Below, piece by piece: positions 21,818 to 29,748 of a DNA stretch of 35,037 nucleotides. A program made the translations under genes and the position numbers. Under the pieces are notes generated by a model. The model was not told the origin of the DNA, did not search any database, and saw only the letters and a list, made by a program, of their open reading frames with translations. The DNA is from JBCCSZ01 sp039199225 (GTDB taxonomy: Bacteria; Bacteroidota; Bacteroidia; Chitinophagales; Saprospiraceae): assembly GCA_039199225.1 (NCBI GenBank), contig JBCCSZ010000036.1:1-35037 (forward strand), given 5' to 3'. Each line of letters opens with the position of its first letter. Positions within the stretch are counted from its first letter, which is position 1.

Positions 21818-24112
21818 ATGAAAAAGACATCTCCATTCTTTGGGTTCTTCCTTCTCATAGTTGCAACATTTATATTGCCGCAATGCTTACAAGCGGCCAC
21901 CTACACGGCGGTGAAAGACGGTATGTGGCACGACGATACTCTTTGGGACCTCGGCTCGGTTCCCGGACCATTAGACGATGTTGTCATTGATGGCTACTCG
22001 GTTACCTTCGACGATGCTTCAGGTATTGTCACCGTCAATAGTATTGCGCTGACAAATGCAAGTGGTGTAGGAGATACTTATCTGTTTTTGAACGGAACAA
22101 CCTGTGAGTTGACGGTAACCACAGATTTTGATGTGACCTCTGCCAATGTAGATCGCAGGGTGGAGCTCAACCTAGCGGGAAGTGCCAAATTGTTCGTTCG
22201 ACAGCATATGGAATTTACTAGGGTAAACAGCAACAATTTTAACAAGCGACTGAAGCTGGAACTCAATGACAGCGCTGAGTTGACAGTCGATAGTACTTTT
22301 ACTTTTTACTATGGAGATGCAGGTGCCTTTGAATTTCTGGGAGAAGTGGAGTTGAAGAACAGTAGTCAAATGACCATAGGTGGAAGAGCCTACTTTTATT
22401 TGATCAGAGGCGTTGGTCTGACCCTCTCTTTGACCAACTCTGCCTCCTTAACGTTTGAAGAGGATGTGGTGATGCAACAGCAAGGGGGCGGTATCCTATC
22501 GCTCAGTGTATCGAACAGTGCAGATATGAACTTTAAGAAAAACCTGACAATGACCATTTCTGATGGAACCAGTAATTCCCTTTCCGTTTGGTCGGCAGGC
22601 ACAGTCACTATAGACAGTAGTTTGATTCTTTCTTCAACCGCTGCGACGGAAGATATTACTGTATTAGTGAACGGAAGCGACTCTAGGTTGGAGGTTAAGA
22701 AAGATATTATTTTAAGTGCAGTAGCTGAGGACGACGTGGAGATTGACTTTAGTGGAGGAGGTCAGTTTTTTGTAGGTGGCAATTTTTCTCGACCGACGAA
22801 CTTTGGTAGGCTGCGCATGTCGGCAAATGCTGTTTTGACTTACAATGGAACAGGTGCGCAGACGGTTGCAAGAGAAACACTGCCGGGCTCAGGGACGGAT
22901 GATTTTGAGTTTACAAATGTCGTTTTTAACAACACCTCTGGCATTCCTATAACTTTGGAAGGCCCGGTTATCATTGCCGATAGCTTGGCATTAACCAATG
23001 GCATCATTGCGACCGATGGGACCAATTCCTTGACCATTGGGGATGGGGCAACCATTACTGGCGGGAGTTCTGCGGCATTTATCTCTGGTCCGCTCATCAA
23101 ACAAGGGTCTACCAATGGACAACCTTTTTTGTTTCCCATTGGCAATGGCGGCGTTTATGCGCCCATAGAGATCAGTGCGATGAGTAATGCTACGGATGGG
23201 TACACCGCTCAGTATTACAATTGTCCACCGCCCTTCGGCAACAGCATCGACGCAAGCCTGGACAACATCAGTAGCCAAGAATATTGGAGCTTGCAGAAGG
23301 TTGCTGGCACACCCAATGTAAATGTGCGCCTATTGTGGATGGACTCAGATGAACGGGGCATTAATAATCTGGATTCTTTGGTTGTCGCCTATTACAATAC
23401 TGGGGATTCGGAGTGGATGAGCCTGGGGAATGGTGGCACAACTGGAAGTGTTGGTGCTTCGCCTGGTTCGGTATCCAACGACCTGAATTGTCCACCACCT
23501 TTTGGTAACGGTAATGAACTCTTTACCATCGGCTCGGTAGATGACGTACTCAATAGCTTGCCAGTAGAATTGACGAAATTTACTGCCAACCTAGTGAATA
23601 AGGCTGTCTTCATCGATTGGGAGACGACCTTTGAACAGGACAATGATTACTTCCTGGTGGAACATTCGGCAGATGGTCGGATTTTTAATGTCCTTGATTT
23701 TGTCGAAGCGATGGAAGACAATAACCAAATGGTCAATAGCTACGGCACTGTAGATCGAGATCCAGTACAAGGCTTTAACTATTATCGTCTCAAACAAGTT
23801 GATCTGGATGGTACCTTTTATTACTCGGAGATCATCGTGGTTTCACTTGAAAATAAAGGTAACCCAATTCTATTTCCCAATCCTGTAAGTGATCGCCTCA
23901 GCATCCACATGGGTGGTACGAACCAGTCTGCGGTAGATGTTCAGATATACGACAATACTGGAACACAAGTTTTTCGCAGAACCTACCGCTCACAAGGTGG
24001 TGTTTTTCAATTGTCATCTGCTGAAATTCAAAATCTTCTGCCAGGCTACTACAACCTTTTATTGCAGAACGAGTATGAATCCCACAGCATGAAGTTCTTA
24101 AAAGTCAATTAA
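21818..24112 (+). CDS. T9SS-secreted protein with G8-like domain and beta-repeats (paralogue A)
   Basis: The second ATG, at 21818 (MKKTSPFFGFFLL), aligns with the start of the downstream paralogue and gives 764 residues; an ATG at 21812 adds two. A signal peptide ends near CLQAA. The mature start resembles a G8 domain (YTAVKDGMWHDDTLWD, VPGPLDDVVIDGYSV). A long beta-rich part follows with repeated units such as LELNDSAELTVDSTF and LSLTNSASLTFEEDV, suggesting a beta-helix. A further domain lies between two copies of NCPPPFGN. Then comes LPVELTKFTANLVNKAVFID and a T9SS type A sorting domain (LFPNPVSDRLSIHM to the C-terminus). Surface attachment or release by T9SS is inferred; ligands are unknown. 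Confidence 0.85.
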   Translation: MKKTSPFFGFFLLIVATFILPQCLQAATYTAVKDGMWHDDTLWDLGSVPGPLDDVVIDGYSVTFDDASGIVTVNSIALTNASGVGDTYLFLNGTTCELTVTTDFDVTSANVDRRVELNLAGSAKLFVRQHMEFTRVNSNNFNKRLKLELNDSAELTVDSTFTFYYGDAGAFEFLGEVELKNSSQMTIGGRAYFYLIRGVGLTLSLTNSASLTFEEDVVMQQQGGGILSLSVSNSADMNFKKNLTMTISDGTSNSLSVWSAGTVTIDSSLILSSTAATEDITVLVNGSDSRLEVKKDIILSAVAEDDVEIDFSGGGQFFVGGNFSRPTNFGRLRMSANAVLTYNGTGAQTVARETLPGSGTDDFEFTNVVFNNTSGIPITLEGPVIIADSLALTNGIIATDGTNSLTIGDGATITGGSSAAFISGPLIKQGSTNGQPFLFPIGNGGVYAPIEISAMSNATDGYTAQYYNCPPPFGNSIDASLDNISSQEYWSLQKVAGTPNVNVRLLWMDSDERGINNLDSLVVAYYNTGDSEWMSLGNGGTTGSVGASPGSVSNDLNCPPPFGNGNELFTIGSVDDVLNSLPVELTKFTANLVNKAVFIDWETTFEQDNDYFLVEHSADGRIFNVLDFVEAMEDNNQMVNSYGTVDRDPVQGFNYYRLKQVDLDGTFYYSEIIVVSLENKGNPILFPNPVSDRLSIHMGGTNQSAVDVQIYDNTGTQVFRRTYRSQGGVFQLSSAEIQNLLPGYYNLLLQNEYESHSMKFLKVN
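23219..23242 (+). repeat. NCPPPFGN-coding repeat, copy A1
   Basis: This is a 24-base in-frame segment coding NCPPPFGN. It recurs at 23486-23509 in the same gene and at 25783-25806 and 26053-26076 in the paralogue. A1 and the 26053 copy differ at one base. Copies lie 267 bp (this gene) and 270 bp (paralogue) apart, flanking a domain. Confidence 0.75.
23486..23509 (+). repeat. NCPPPFGN-coding repeat, copy A2
   Basis: This is the second in-frame copy in paralogue A, with the same eight residues but four synonymous differences from A1. It sits just before the strand leading into LFTIGS. Confidence 0.75.
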
Positions 24113-24393
24113 TCAGCTCACCAAAATTATCTGAAAATAAAAGTAGATTATTGGATAAGATGACTGGGCAGTTGAGTCAATCAATTGCCAGTTGAACAAG
24201 TAGTTTTTCAATGAATTTACAATTCTGATTCGATCAATTTTTCAGCCTTATCCATCAATAGTCTTTCTGGCAAAGTAATTGCATTTTAGTTTGTGGCTTA
24301 ATTCCCCCAACTCGTCTGATACTCTATTCATCTCCCCTCTCGCTCGGACGAGCCTGTTACAACCACGTACAACAAACGCATATTTCATTTGCC

Positions 24394-26679
24394 ATGAAAA
24401 GAACGATTACATCACTTTCTTTTGCTCTTATTTTACTTTGCGCTTCGGTTGGTTATGGAGCAACTTTTACGTCTGTCCAAACGGGGAAATGGCATGAAAG
24501 TACTACCTGGGATCGGGGTGCTGTGCCTGGCCCAACCGATGATGTGGTCATTGATGGCGACACGGTTACGATAAATAAGCATAGTGGAAACATTACGGTC
24601 AATAGCATTCACATTACCAATAGTGCCGATAGAGGAAACTCCTTTCTCTTTGTGAGAGGCGATGACGTTTTGAATATCAATGGCAACCTCACAGTAACTT
24701 CCGAAAACTTTGATTGGCGCGTCGAATTAAACCTGTCTGGCGATGTAAATATTTTCGTTGGTGGAAGTCTAGACTTTTCGAGGTCCAATGACAATGCACA
24801 CAACCAAAGACTGCGATTATCGATGGGGGGAACAGCAAGGCTGGTCGTTGGAGGTGATTTTAATTTTTACTACGGAAATTCAAATATCTACGAGTTATAT
24901 GTTGATGTCTATATGGTGGACACCAGTTACTTAGAGGTAGGTGGTAATACACAATTTAATTTGTTGGATGGCCAAACCCTGGATATGTCCGTGGGTAATG
25001 AAGCGGAGGTCGTACTGGGGGCTGATTTTACGTTGCAACAAGACGGTGCTTACGCCATTACCATTGGCTTTTACGGCAATGCCAAACTTTGGGTAAAGGC
25101 AAACATGACCTTGATAGGCGCCGGAGGCAATTACAGCAATACCTTGAATACCTATGGCTCTTCGAAAGTTGTTATTGATTCGAGCTTAATTCTAAATTCA
25201 ACAGCTACAGATGAGGTCGCAGCGGTCTTTATGCGAAGCCCTAGTTCGAAGATCGAAGTAAAACAAGACATTGTAATGAGCGCTGATTCTGAAGGCGATG
25301 TGGGACTGAACCTGACCCAAGGTGGCCTGCTTTACATCGGTGGGGTTTTTTCTCGCCCAGATAAATATGGTATTCTCAGAATGGCTGATGATTCCAAATT
25401 AATCTACAACGGCTCGAGCCAGCAATATATCGCTCAAGAAGAAATGTCCGGTGCCGGCACAGACAAGTTTACATTTACCAATATCGAATTTGCCAATACC
25501 TCTGGACTGCCTATGATTCTCACTGGCCCCATGGAAGTGACCGATAGTTTGGTGCTAACTGAAGGTGTTCTAAACACTGATTCTGTCAATACCATCACCA
25601 TTGCAGACAGCGCTAAAATTGTAGGAGGTGGTCAAAACTGCTATATAAATGGTCCACTCACGAAGAGGGGAACCAGCCCGTATGGGACCTTTGTCTTTCC
25701 CATCGGCGGCGGTGGCGTTTATGCTCCTGTTCAGATAGATACTTTGTACAATTCGACAGATGAATATACCATTCAATATTTCAACTGTCCACCGCCTTTT
25801 GGCAACAACATCGATCCCAGCTTGGACCATATTAGTGGGCAAGAATACTGGTCGATACAAAAGGCCCCAGGTACACCAGATGTGAATTTGAGCCTCTTTT
25901 GGTCCGACGCTGCTGCAAGAGGTATCAATGACCTTGGATCGCTTGCCGTTGCTTTTTACAATACCACTTTGTCTCAATGGGTGAGTTTGGGTAATGGAGG
26001 AACCACCGGTAGTGCCAGTGCTGCCGTCAGTGGCTCTGTCTCCAATGATCTCAACTGTCCACCGCCCTTCGGCAACGGTGCTAATTTCTTGACCCTGGGA
26101 TCGACCTCGGACCAATTCAATGTTTTGCCCGTAGAATTGATCAGCTTTACAGCCCATCTAGAGGAAGACATTGTGGCCGTGAAATGGGAAACCAGCTTTG
26201 AAGAAAACAATGATTACTTTGCCGTCGAGAAGTCGACCGATGGCATGAACTTCGAACTGTTGGGAACGCGCCTGGCCACAGGCAACAACTCTGTTGTTAG
26301 CAACTATTATAAACTAGAGGATACAGCGCCAGCCGGCGGATACAATTATTATCGTTTAAAGCAGGTCGATAAAGATGGAACTTTCTACTTTTCAGAGACC
26401 ATTGCCATCTCAATAGACAACCATTCTGCTCCGGTCTTATTCCCCAATCCAGTAAAGCACAATTTGCACATCTATACCAATGGTTGGAGCCGGCGCAGCA
26501 ATGTGCAGGTAGACATATTCGACCAAGGGGGAGAAAGGATATTCTCGCGGAGTTACCCAATTCAAACGGGGACTTTTCAGGTTTCTGCTTCGGACATCGA
26601 GGGCTTTATACCTGGCATGTACACCCTTATTTTAAAGAGTGCCTCTGATGTTCACACGATGAACTTCCTGAAGCTTTAA
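24394..26679 (+). CDS. T9SS-secreted protein with G8-like domain and beta-repeats (paralogue B)
   Basis: The 761-residue product begins with a signal peptide (MKRTITSLSFALILLCASVG) and has the same architecture as the gene upstream: G8-like start (FTSVQTGKWHESTTWD, VPGPTDDVVIDGDTV), beta-repeat region, domain bounded by two NCPPPFGN copies, LPVELISFTAHLEED, and a T9SS type A tail (LFPNPVKHNLHIYT). The two align end to end, with roughly half the positions matching by eye, so they arose by tandem duplication. The 281-bp spacer between them (24113-24393) shows no gene and no clear terminator or promoter, though its length allows separate expression. It converges on the next gene with only 12 bp between. 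Confidence 0.85.
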   Translation: MKRTITSLSFALILLCASVGYGATFTSVQTGKWHESTTWDRGAVPGPTDDVVIDGDTVTINKHSGNITVNSIHITNSADRGNSFLFVRGDDVLNINGNLTVTSENFDWRVELNLSGDVNIFVGGSLDFSRSNDNAHNQRLRLSMGGTARLVVGGDFNFYYGNSNIYELYVDVYMVDTSYLEVGGNTQFNLLDGQTLDMSVGNEAEVVLGADFTLQQDGAYAITIGFYGNAKLWVKANMTLIGAGGNYSNTLNTYGSSKVVIDSSLILNSTATDEVAAVFMRSPSSKIEVKQDIVMSADSEGDVGLNLTQGGLLYIGGVFSRPDKYGILRMADDSKLIYNGSSQQYIAQEEMSGAGTDKFTFTNIEFANTSGLPMILTGPMEVTDSLVLTEGVLNTDSVNTITIADSAKIVGGGQNCYINGPLTKRGTSPYGTFVFPIGGGGVYAPVQIDTLYNSTDEYTIQYFNCPPPFGNNIDPSLDHISGQEYWSIQKAPGTPDVNLSLFWSDAAARGINDLGSLAVAFYNTTLSQWVSLGNGGTTGSASAAVSGSVSNDLNCPPPFGNGANFLTLGSTSDQFNVLPVELISFTAHLEEDIVAVKWETSFEENNDYFAVEKSTDGMNFELLGTRLATGNNSVVSNYYKLEDTAPAGGYNYYRLKQVDKDGTFYFSETIAISIDNHSAPVLFPNPVKHNLHIYTNGWSRRSNVQVDIFDQGGERIFSRSYPIQTGTFQVSASDIEGFIPGMYTLILKSASDVHTMNFLKL
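25783..25806 (+). repeat. NCPPPFGN-coding repeat, copy B1
   Basis: First copy in paralogue B, at the equivalent position to A1, followed by NIDPSLDHISGQEYW (compare SIDASLDNISSQEYW after A1). Confidence 0.75.
26053..26076 (+). repeat. NCPPPFGN-coding repeat, copy B2
   Basis: Second copy in paralogue B, equivalent to A2. At nucleotide level it is closer to A1 (one difference) than to its positional counterpart A2. Confidence 0.75.
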
Positions 26680-26691
26680 AAGCTGCGCAAA

Positions 26692-28116
26692 TTAGTACTG
26701 GACCCGAACGAGGCGCAAGCGATTGCGTCTTTCGCTTGGAATGATCAATTCATTGGAGGCCACTTGTATGGCGTCCCGGAAGCGGAGCCGGATGTTTTGA
26801 AACTCTGTACTCATCACGCTGTTGCGGTCTGCGTCGCCTTTTCCATTGACCACATATTCACTGACGGTACTATTGTCCTTGATTTCATCATTAAAGAGAA
26901 AACGAAGGTTTTTGGGCGTCTTCAATAAAAAGAAGGAAGAAAAGGAAGCATCGTCGTCCTGTGAGTATTGCTTTTTGTGCAAAATCGTCTTCCAATGAGT
27001 ATTGCCATCGGGATGAACAGAGATGAGGCAAATATCGTCGTAGTAATAATCAACGATGTATGGGCTGAAATCATCCCTTGAGTAGCGGCCTGTGGCAGCT
27101 GTCCGGCGTTCGTATTCGCGTTTGCGCTCTGCGGCAATCAGCATACCACCATCGCGACGTAAGATGGTTTCGACAATGGCTAGGTCCGTTATTCCTTTTT
27201 TCTTTTCGCTTTCCTTACCCAGAATGTTGTTGATGTAACCTTCGTCGAAGGGTTCGTATCCAAGTAGGTATTTTTCCGTTTGTTGTGGATCGACCTTTAG
27301 GTAAAAATAGCCAGTGGCTCGTCCTTTATTTTTCTTGGAAAATAAGCCCGCTGCAACCAATTGGCGATTGAGGTTATCGAAGGCAAACTTTACGTCGTAA
27401 GTCAGGAACTCGGTGACGGGTATACTAAATTGTCGGACCCCTGAATTGTAGTGGTCACTGACAAAAACCTTGAAGTGATGCTCTTCCTGGTCGGGCCTCC
27501 GGTTGTTTTTTTCGATGATGCAGTAAAGACTACCATCATTGGCCAAAACAAGCTGTTGATAATCCCGGTAAAAACTCAACTCCTTGAGGGTAAATTTCCT
27601 TTTCCAAACCACTTGCTTTTGATCCAATAGAAAGGCACAGGCTTCGATGGTTGTCTGCTGCTCGTAGTGGTATATCAGAATGGCGTTCTTGTCTTCTGAG
27701 AAAAGAAGCTGCGTGTTGGGGGAATGAAAACGTTGTTCATACCGCAGGATCGTCATGGAATCTTGCAGATTGGCAGCGGCATCGTATTGGTGCATCTTGA
27801 CGATGTAGCGTCCCTTGCGGCGAAATTTGTAGATCACCTTGAAATCCTCCTGTCCAGGTACCACTTCCAGTATTTGCGGGTTTTTCTTGTCAAGGGTGAT
27901 TTCCTTTTCCCAAATCTGGCGAAGGTGCTCGTTGAAAGCCTGCACTTCAAACTTGGTCGACCGGTCCCGGAACAGCAGGAAGCGATTCTTCATCTTGCCC
28001 ACAATAGAGTAATATTTATCATTGCGGATGGAAATATCATTGGACACCGTAACGGTCTGAGCCTCCAGGCCAACAAAGAAGGACAACAGTAAAAGTATTG
28101 TTAAAATTCCTTTCAT
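26692..28116 (-). CDS. Secreted protein of unknown function, possibly propeller-like
   Basis: The product has 474 residues, beginning with a signal peptide (MKGILTILLLLSFFVGLEAQ). The mature part is rich in beta-strands with repeated aromatic-basic patterns (FLLFRDRSTKFEVQAFNEHL, LLFSEDKNAILIYHYEQQ, LVLANDGSLYCIIEKNN, GMLIAAERKREYERR, CLISVHPDGNTHWKTIL). This could be a beta-propeller, but no defining motif (WD, NHL, Kelch) is complete. No sorting domain is visible, so it is probably periplasmic or peripheral. The function is not recognised. It follows the MORN-repeat gene on the same strand after 127 bp. Confidence 0.7.
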   Translation of the reverse strand: MKGILTILLLLSFFVGLEAQTVTVSNDISIRNDKYYSIVGKMKNRFLLFRDRSTKFEVQAFNEHLRQIWEKEITLDKKNPQILEVVPGQEDFKVIYKFRRKGRYIVKMHQYDAAANLQDSMTILRYEQRFHSPNTQLLFSEDKNAILIYHYEQQTTIEACAFLLDQKQVVWKRKFTLKELSFYRDYQQLVLANDGSLYCIIEKNNRRPDQEEHHFKVFVSDHYNSGVRQFSIPVTEFLTYDVKFAFDNLNRQLVAAGLFSKKNKGRATGYFYLKVDPQQTEKYLLGYEPFDEGYINNILGKESEKKKGITDLAIVETILRRDGGMLIAAERKREYERRTAATGRYSRDDFSPYIVDYYYDDICLISVHPDGNTHWKTILHKKQYSQDDDASFSSFFLLKTPKNLRFLFNDEIKDNSTVSEYVVNGKGDADRNSVMSTEFQNIRLRFRDAIQVASNELIIPSERRNRLRLVRVQY

Positions 28117-28243
28117 AGTTTCACATATTTAAACAAAGGCAAAAGGCTGCGCTGTTAGTGTGTGTCTTTATAAACAACTTAAGTGATATATAAAAAACTA
28201 CAGGAATCGGGTCTGTGTTCAGTAAGGTACTAAAAAGTGTCAC

Positions 28244-29545
28244 TTAGCGCAACTGTCGGACAATTTCATTTAAATCGATGCGCGCTTCCTGTAAGTCAAC
28301 TGTTGCAGCGATTCTTTTGAGCATGGCTGGTACAGCAGCAGGATCATCTGAGTTGGTCACCACGCTGTATAAATTCAGTATTTGTTTGTGACACAATACG
28401 CTTATGTAGTGTTCGTGCTGAACCGTTCGTGCTTTTTGTTCCTCCTCTTTACTGCTAGGCGATACGAAATGCCAGTGTACGTAGGGCAGCGCACCTTCAG
28501 CGTTTTCGACATACTGACTTTGCACGTCCAGTTCAAACTGTGTTTCTTGGCGGATAAATTGTGATTCCTGTTGGACGAATTGCTCCAGCAATGCCTTGGT
28601 ATTTGTAGGGGCGGCACTACCTTCGGATGGAAGGCTACTGACTGGGCGGATGAATACCTCTAAAAAAATGCCATCCACTGAAAAGGTCAGTTCCCGACTT
28701 TGTATGGGAGCTACTTCCTCGGCCCCTTCGATGTTCAGGCGAAAAAAGCTTTCCAATTCATTGAACACCTGGATGTAGCCATTTTGGGAACGAATGCTGC
28801 CATTTCGGTAGTTGCGGTCTTCTTTAAGTTCTCCTGCTTGATAAAGCTGCTCTCCCAGTAAGCGACCTTTTTTGGACCAATCCATAAATTTGCCATCCTT
28901 TTGGTTGGCAGCAAAGCGTCCACTTTGCTTTTTTTGGCCATTATCATACCACTCGGTCATTGTACCATCTTTAAAACCTCCTTTGAACTGCGTTTCCAGC
29001 CTGAGCTGTCCATTGGGGTGCCACTGTTGGACAGTCCCCTCCGTTTTACCATTTCTGTAGGGAATGATTTGGTCTTTTTGTCCGTCGGCATACCACCAAT
29101 TGTGCGCACCTTCTTCTAGGCCATTGACAAATTGACCTTCTGACTTCTTAGCTTCGTTTTTATGCCATTCTGTGCAGAGACCATTGGGTTTTCCATTGGA
29201 ATAAGCAACCTGAAGCTTTTTCTTGCCTGTTGCGTACCAATGGTACTCCATACCGGTTTGTAGGCCGTTTTCGAAGGTTGATTCGTGTACCTTTTTACCA
29301 TTCTTTGCCCATTCTATGGCTTTGCCGTGAACTTTTCCTTCCCGAATGGGGACGCGCAGCTTTTTCTTACCATTCGGAAAATCTTCAAAGGCGGTGCCAG
29401 TATACGGACCCACAGTGTTGGGCTGATAGTAAAGGCCATTGATTTGGTCTAACTCAGAAACGCGGATGCTCTTCTTTTTTTGAGCCATCAGAGGAGCAGC
29501 TCCAATGGAGAAGCATAGAAAGAGTACAATGAATACTTTAGGCAT
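28244..29545 (-). CDS. Secreted MORN-variant repeat protein (YwqK-like)
   Basis: The ATG at 29545-29543 gives 433 residues with a signal peptide (MPKVFIVLFLCFSIGAAPLM). An in-frame ATG at 29581 would add 12 residues containing two Cys in front of it and is less likely. About eight MORN-variant repeats of 22-23 residues follow, for example IEWAKNGKKVHESTFENG, YHWYATGKKKLQVAYSNG and TEWYDNGQKKQSGRF. A C-terminal domain of about 180 residues without repeats (LNIEGAEEVAPIQSRELTFS to the end) follows and was not recognised. Such repeats are often labelled as YwqK antitoxins by homology. The signal peptide and lack of a partner toxin make that label unsuitable here. Confidence 0.8.
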   Translation of the reverse strand: MPKVFIVLFLCFSIGAAPLMAQKKKSIRVSELDQINGLYYQPNTVGPYTGTAFEDFPNGKKKLRVPIREGKVHGKAIEWAKNGKKVHESTFENGLQTGMEYHWYATGKKKLQVAYSNGKPNGLCTEWHKNEAKKSEGQFVNGLEEGAHNWWYADGQKDQIIPYRNGKTEGTVQQWHPNGQLRLETQFKGGFKDGTMTEWYDNGQKKQSGRFAANQKDGKFMDWSKKGRLLGEQLYQAGELKEDRNYRNGSIRSQNGYIQVFNELESFFRLNIEGAEEVAPIQSRELTFSVDGIFLEVFIRPVSSLPSEGSAAPTNTKALLEQFVQQESQFIRQETQFELDVQSQYVENAEGALPYVHWHFVSPSSKEEEQKARTVQHEHYISVLCHKQILNLYSVVTNSDDPAAVPAMLKRIAATVDLQEARIDLNEIVRQLR

Positions 29546-29748
29546 AGTCTGGATATAACATGGAATATTTGGACAAGACATTTTTTAATGTTTCATACGA
29601 ATGTTGAACGTAAGTAGTTACCAAAATCGTACGAATTGGTGGCATCCGTTTCGTTTCTTTTCGGAGAGACCATCGTTTTTAGTGGCAAAATGCTTAACTT
29701 TCGTTTAGTCCTGCACGACCGACATCACTTTTGGAAGACTAAAACCTC

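Noticed and set aside
24279..24497. Small plus-strand open frame before paralogue B
   Set aside because: It overlaps the signal peptide region of paralogue B in another frame and shows no leader or family features.
23219..26076. NCPPPFGN repeats as a CRISPR or mobile repeat
   Set aside because: Only four copies exist, all in frame within homologous positions of two paralogues and with synonymous differences; this is protein-level repetition.
28244..29545. YwqK-type antitoxin of a toxin-antitoxin pair
   Set aside because: The product has a signal peptide and no adjacent toxin; the repeats are a generic structural module.
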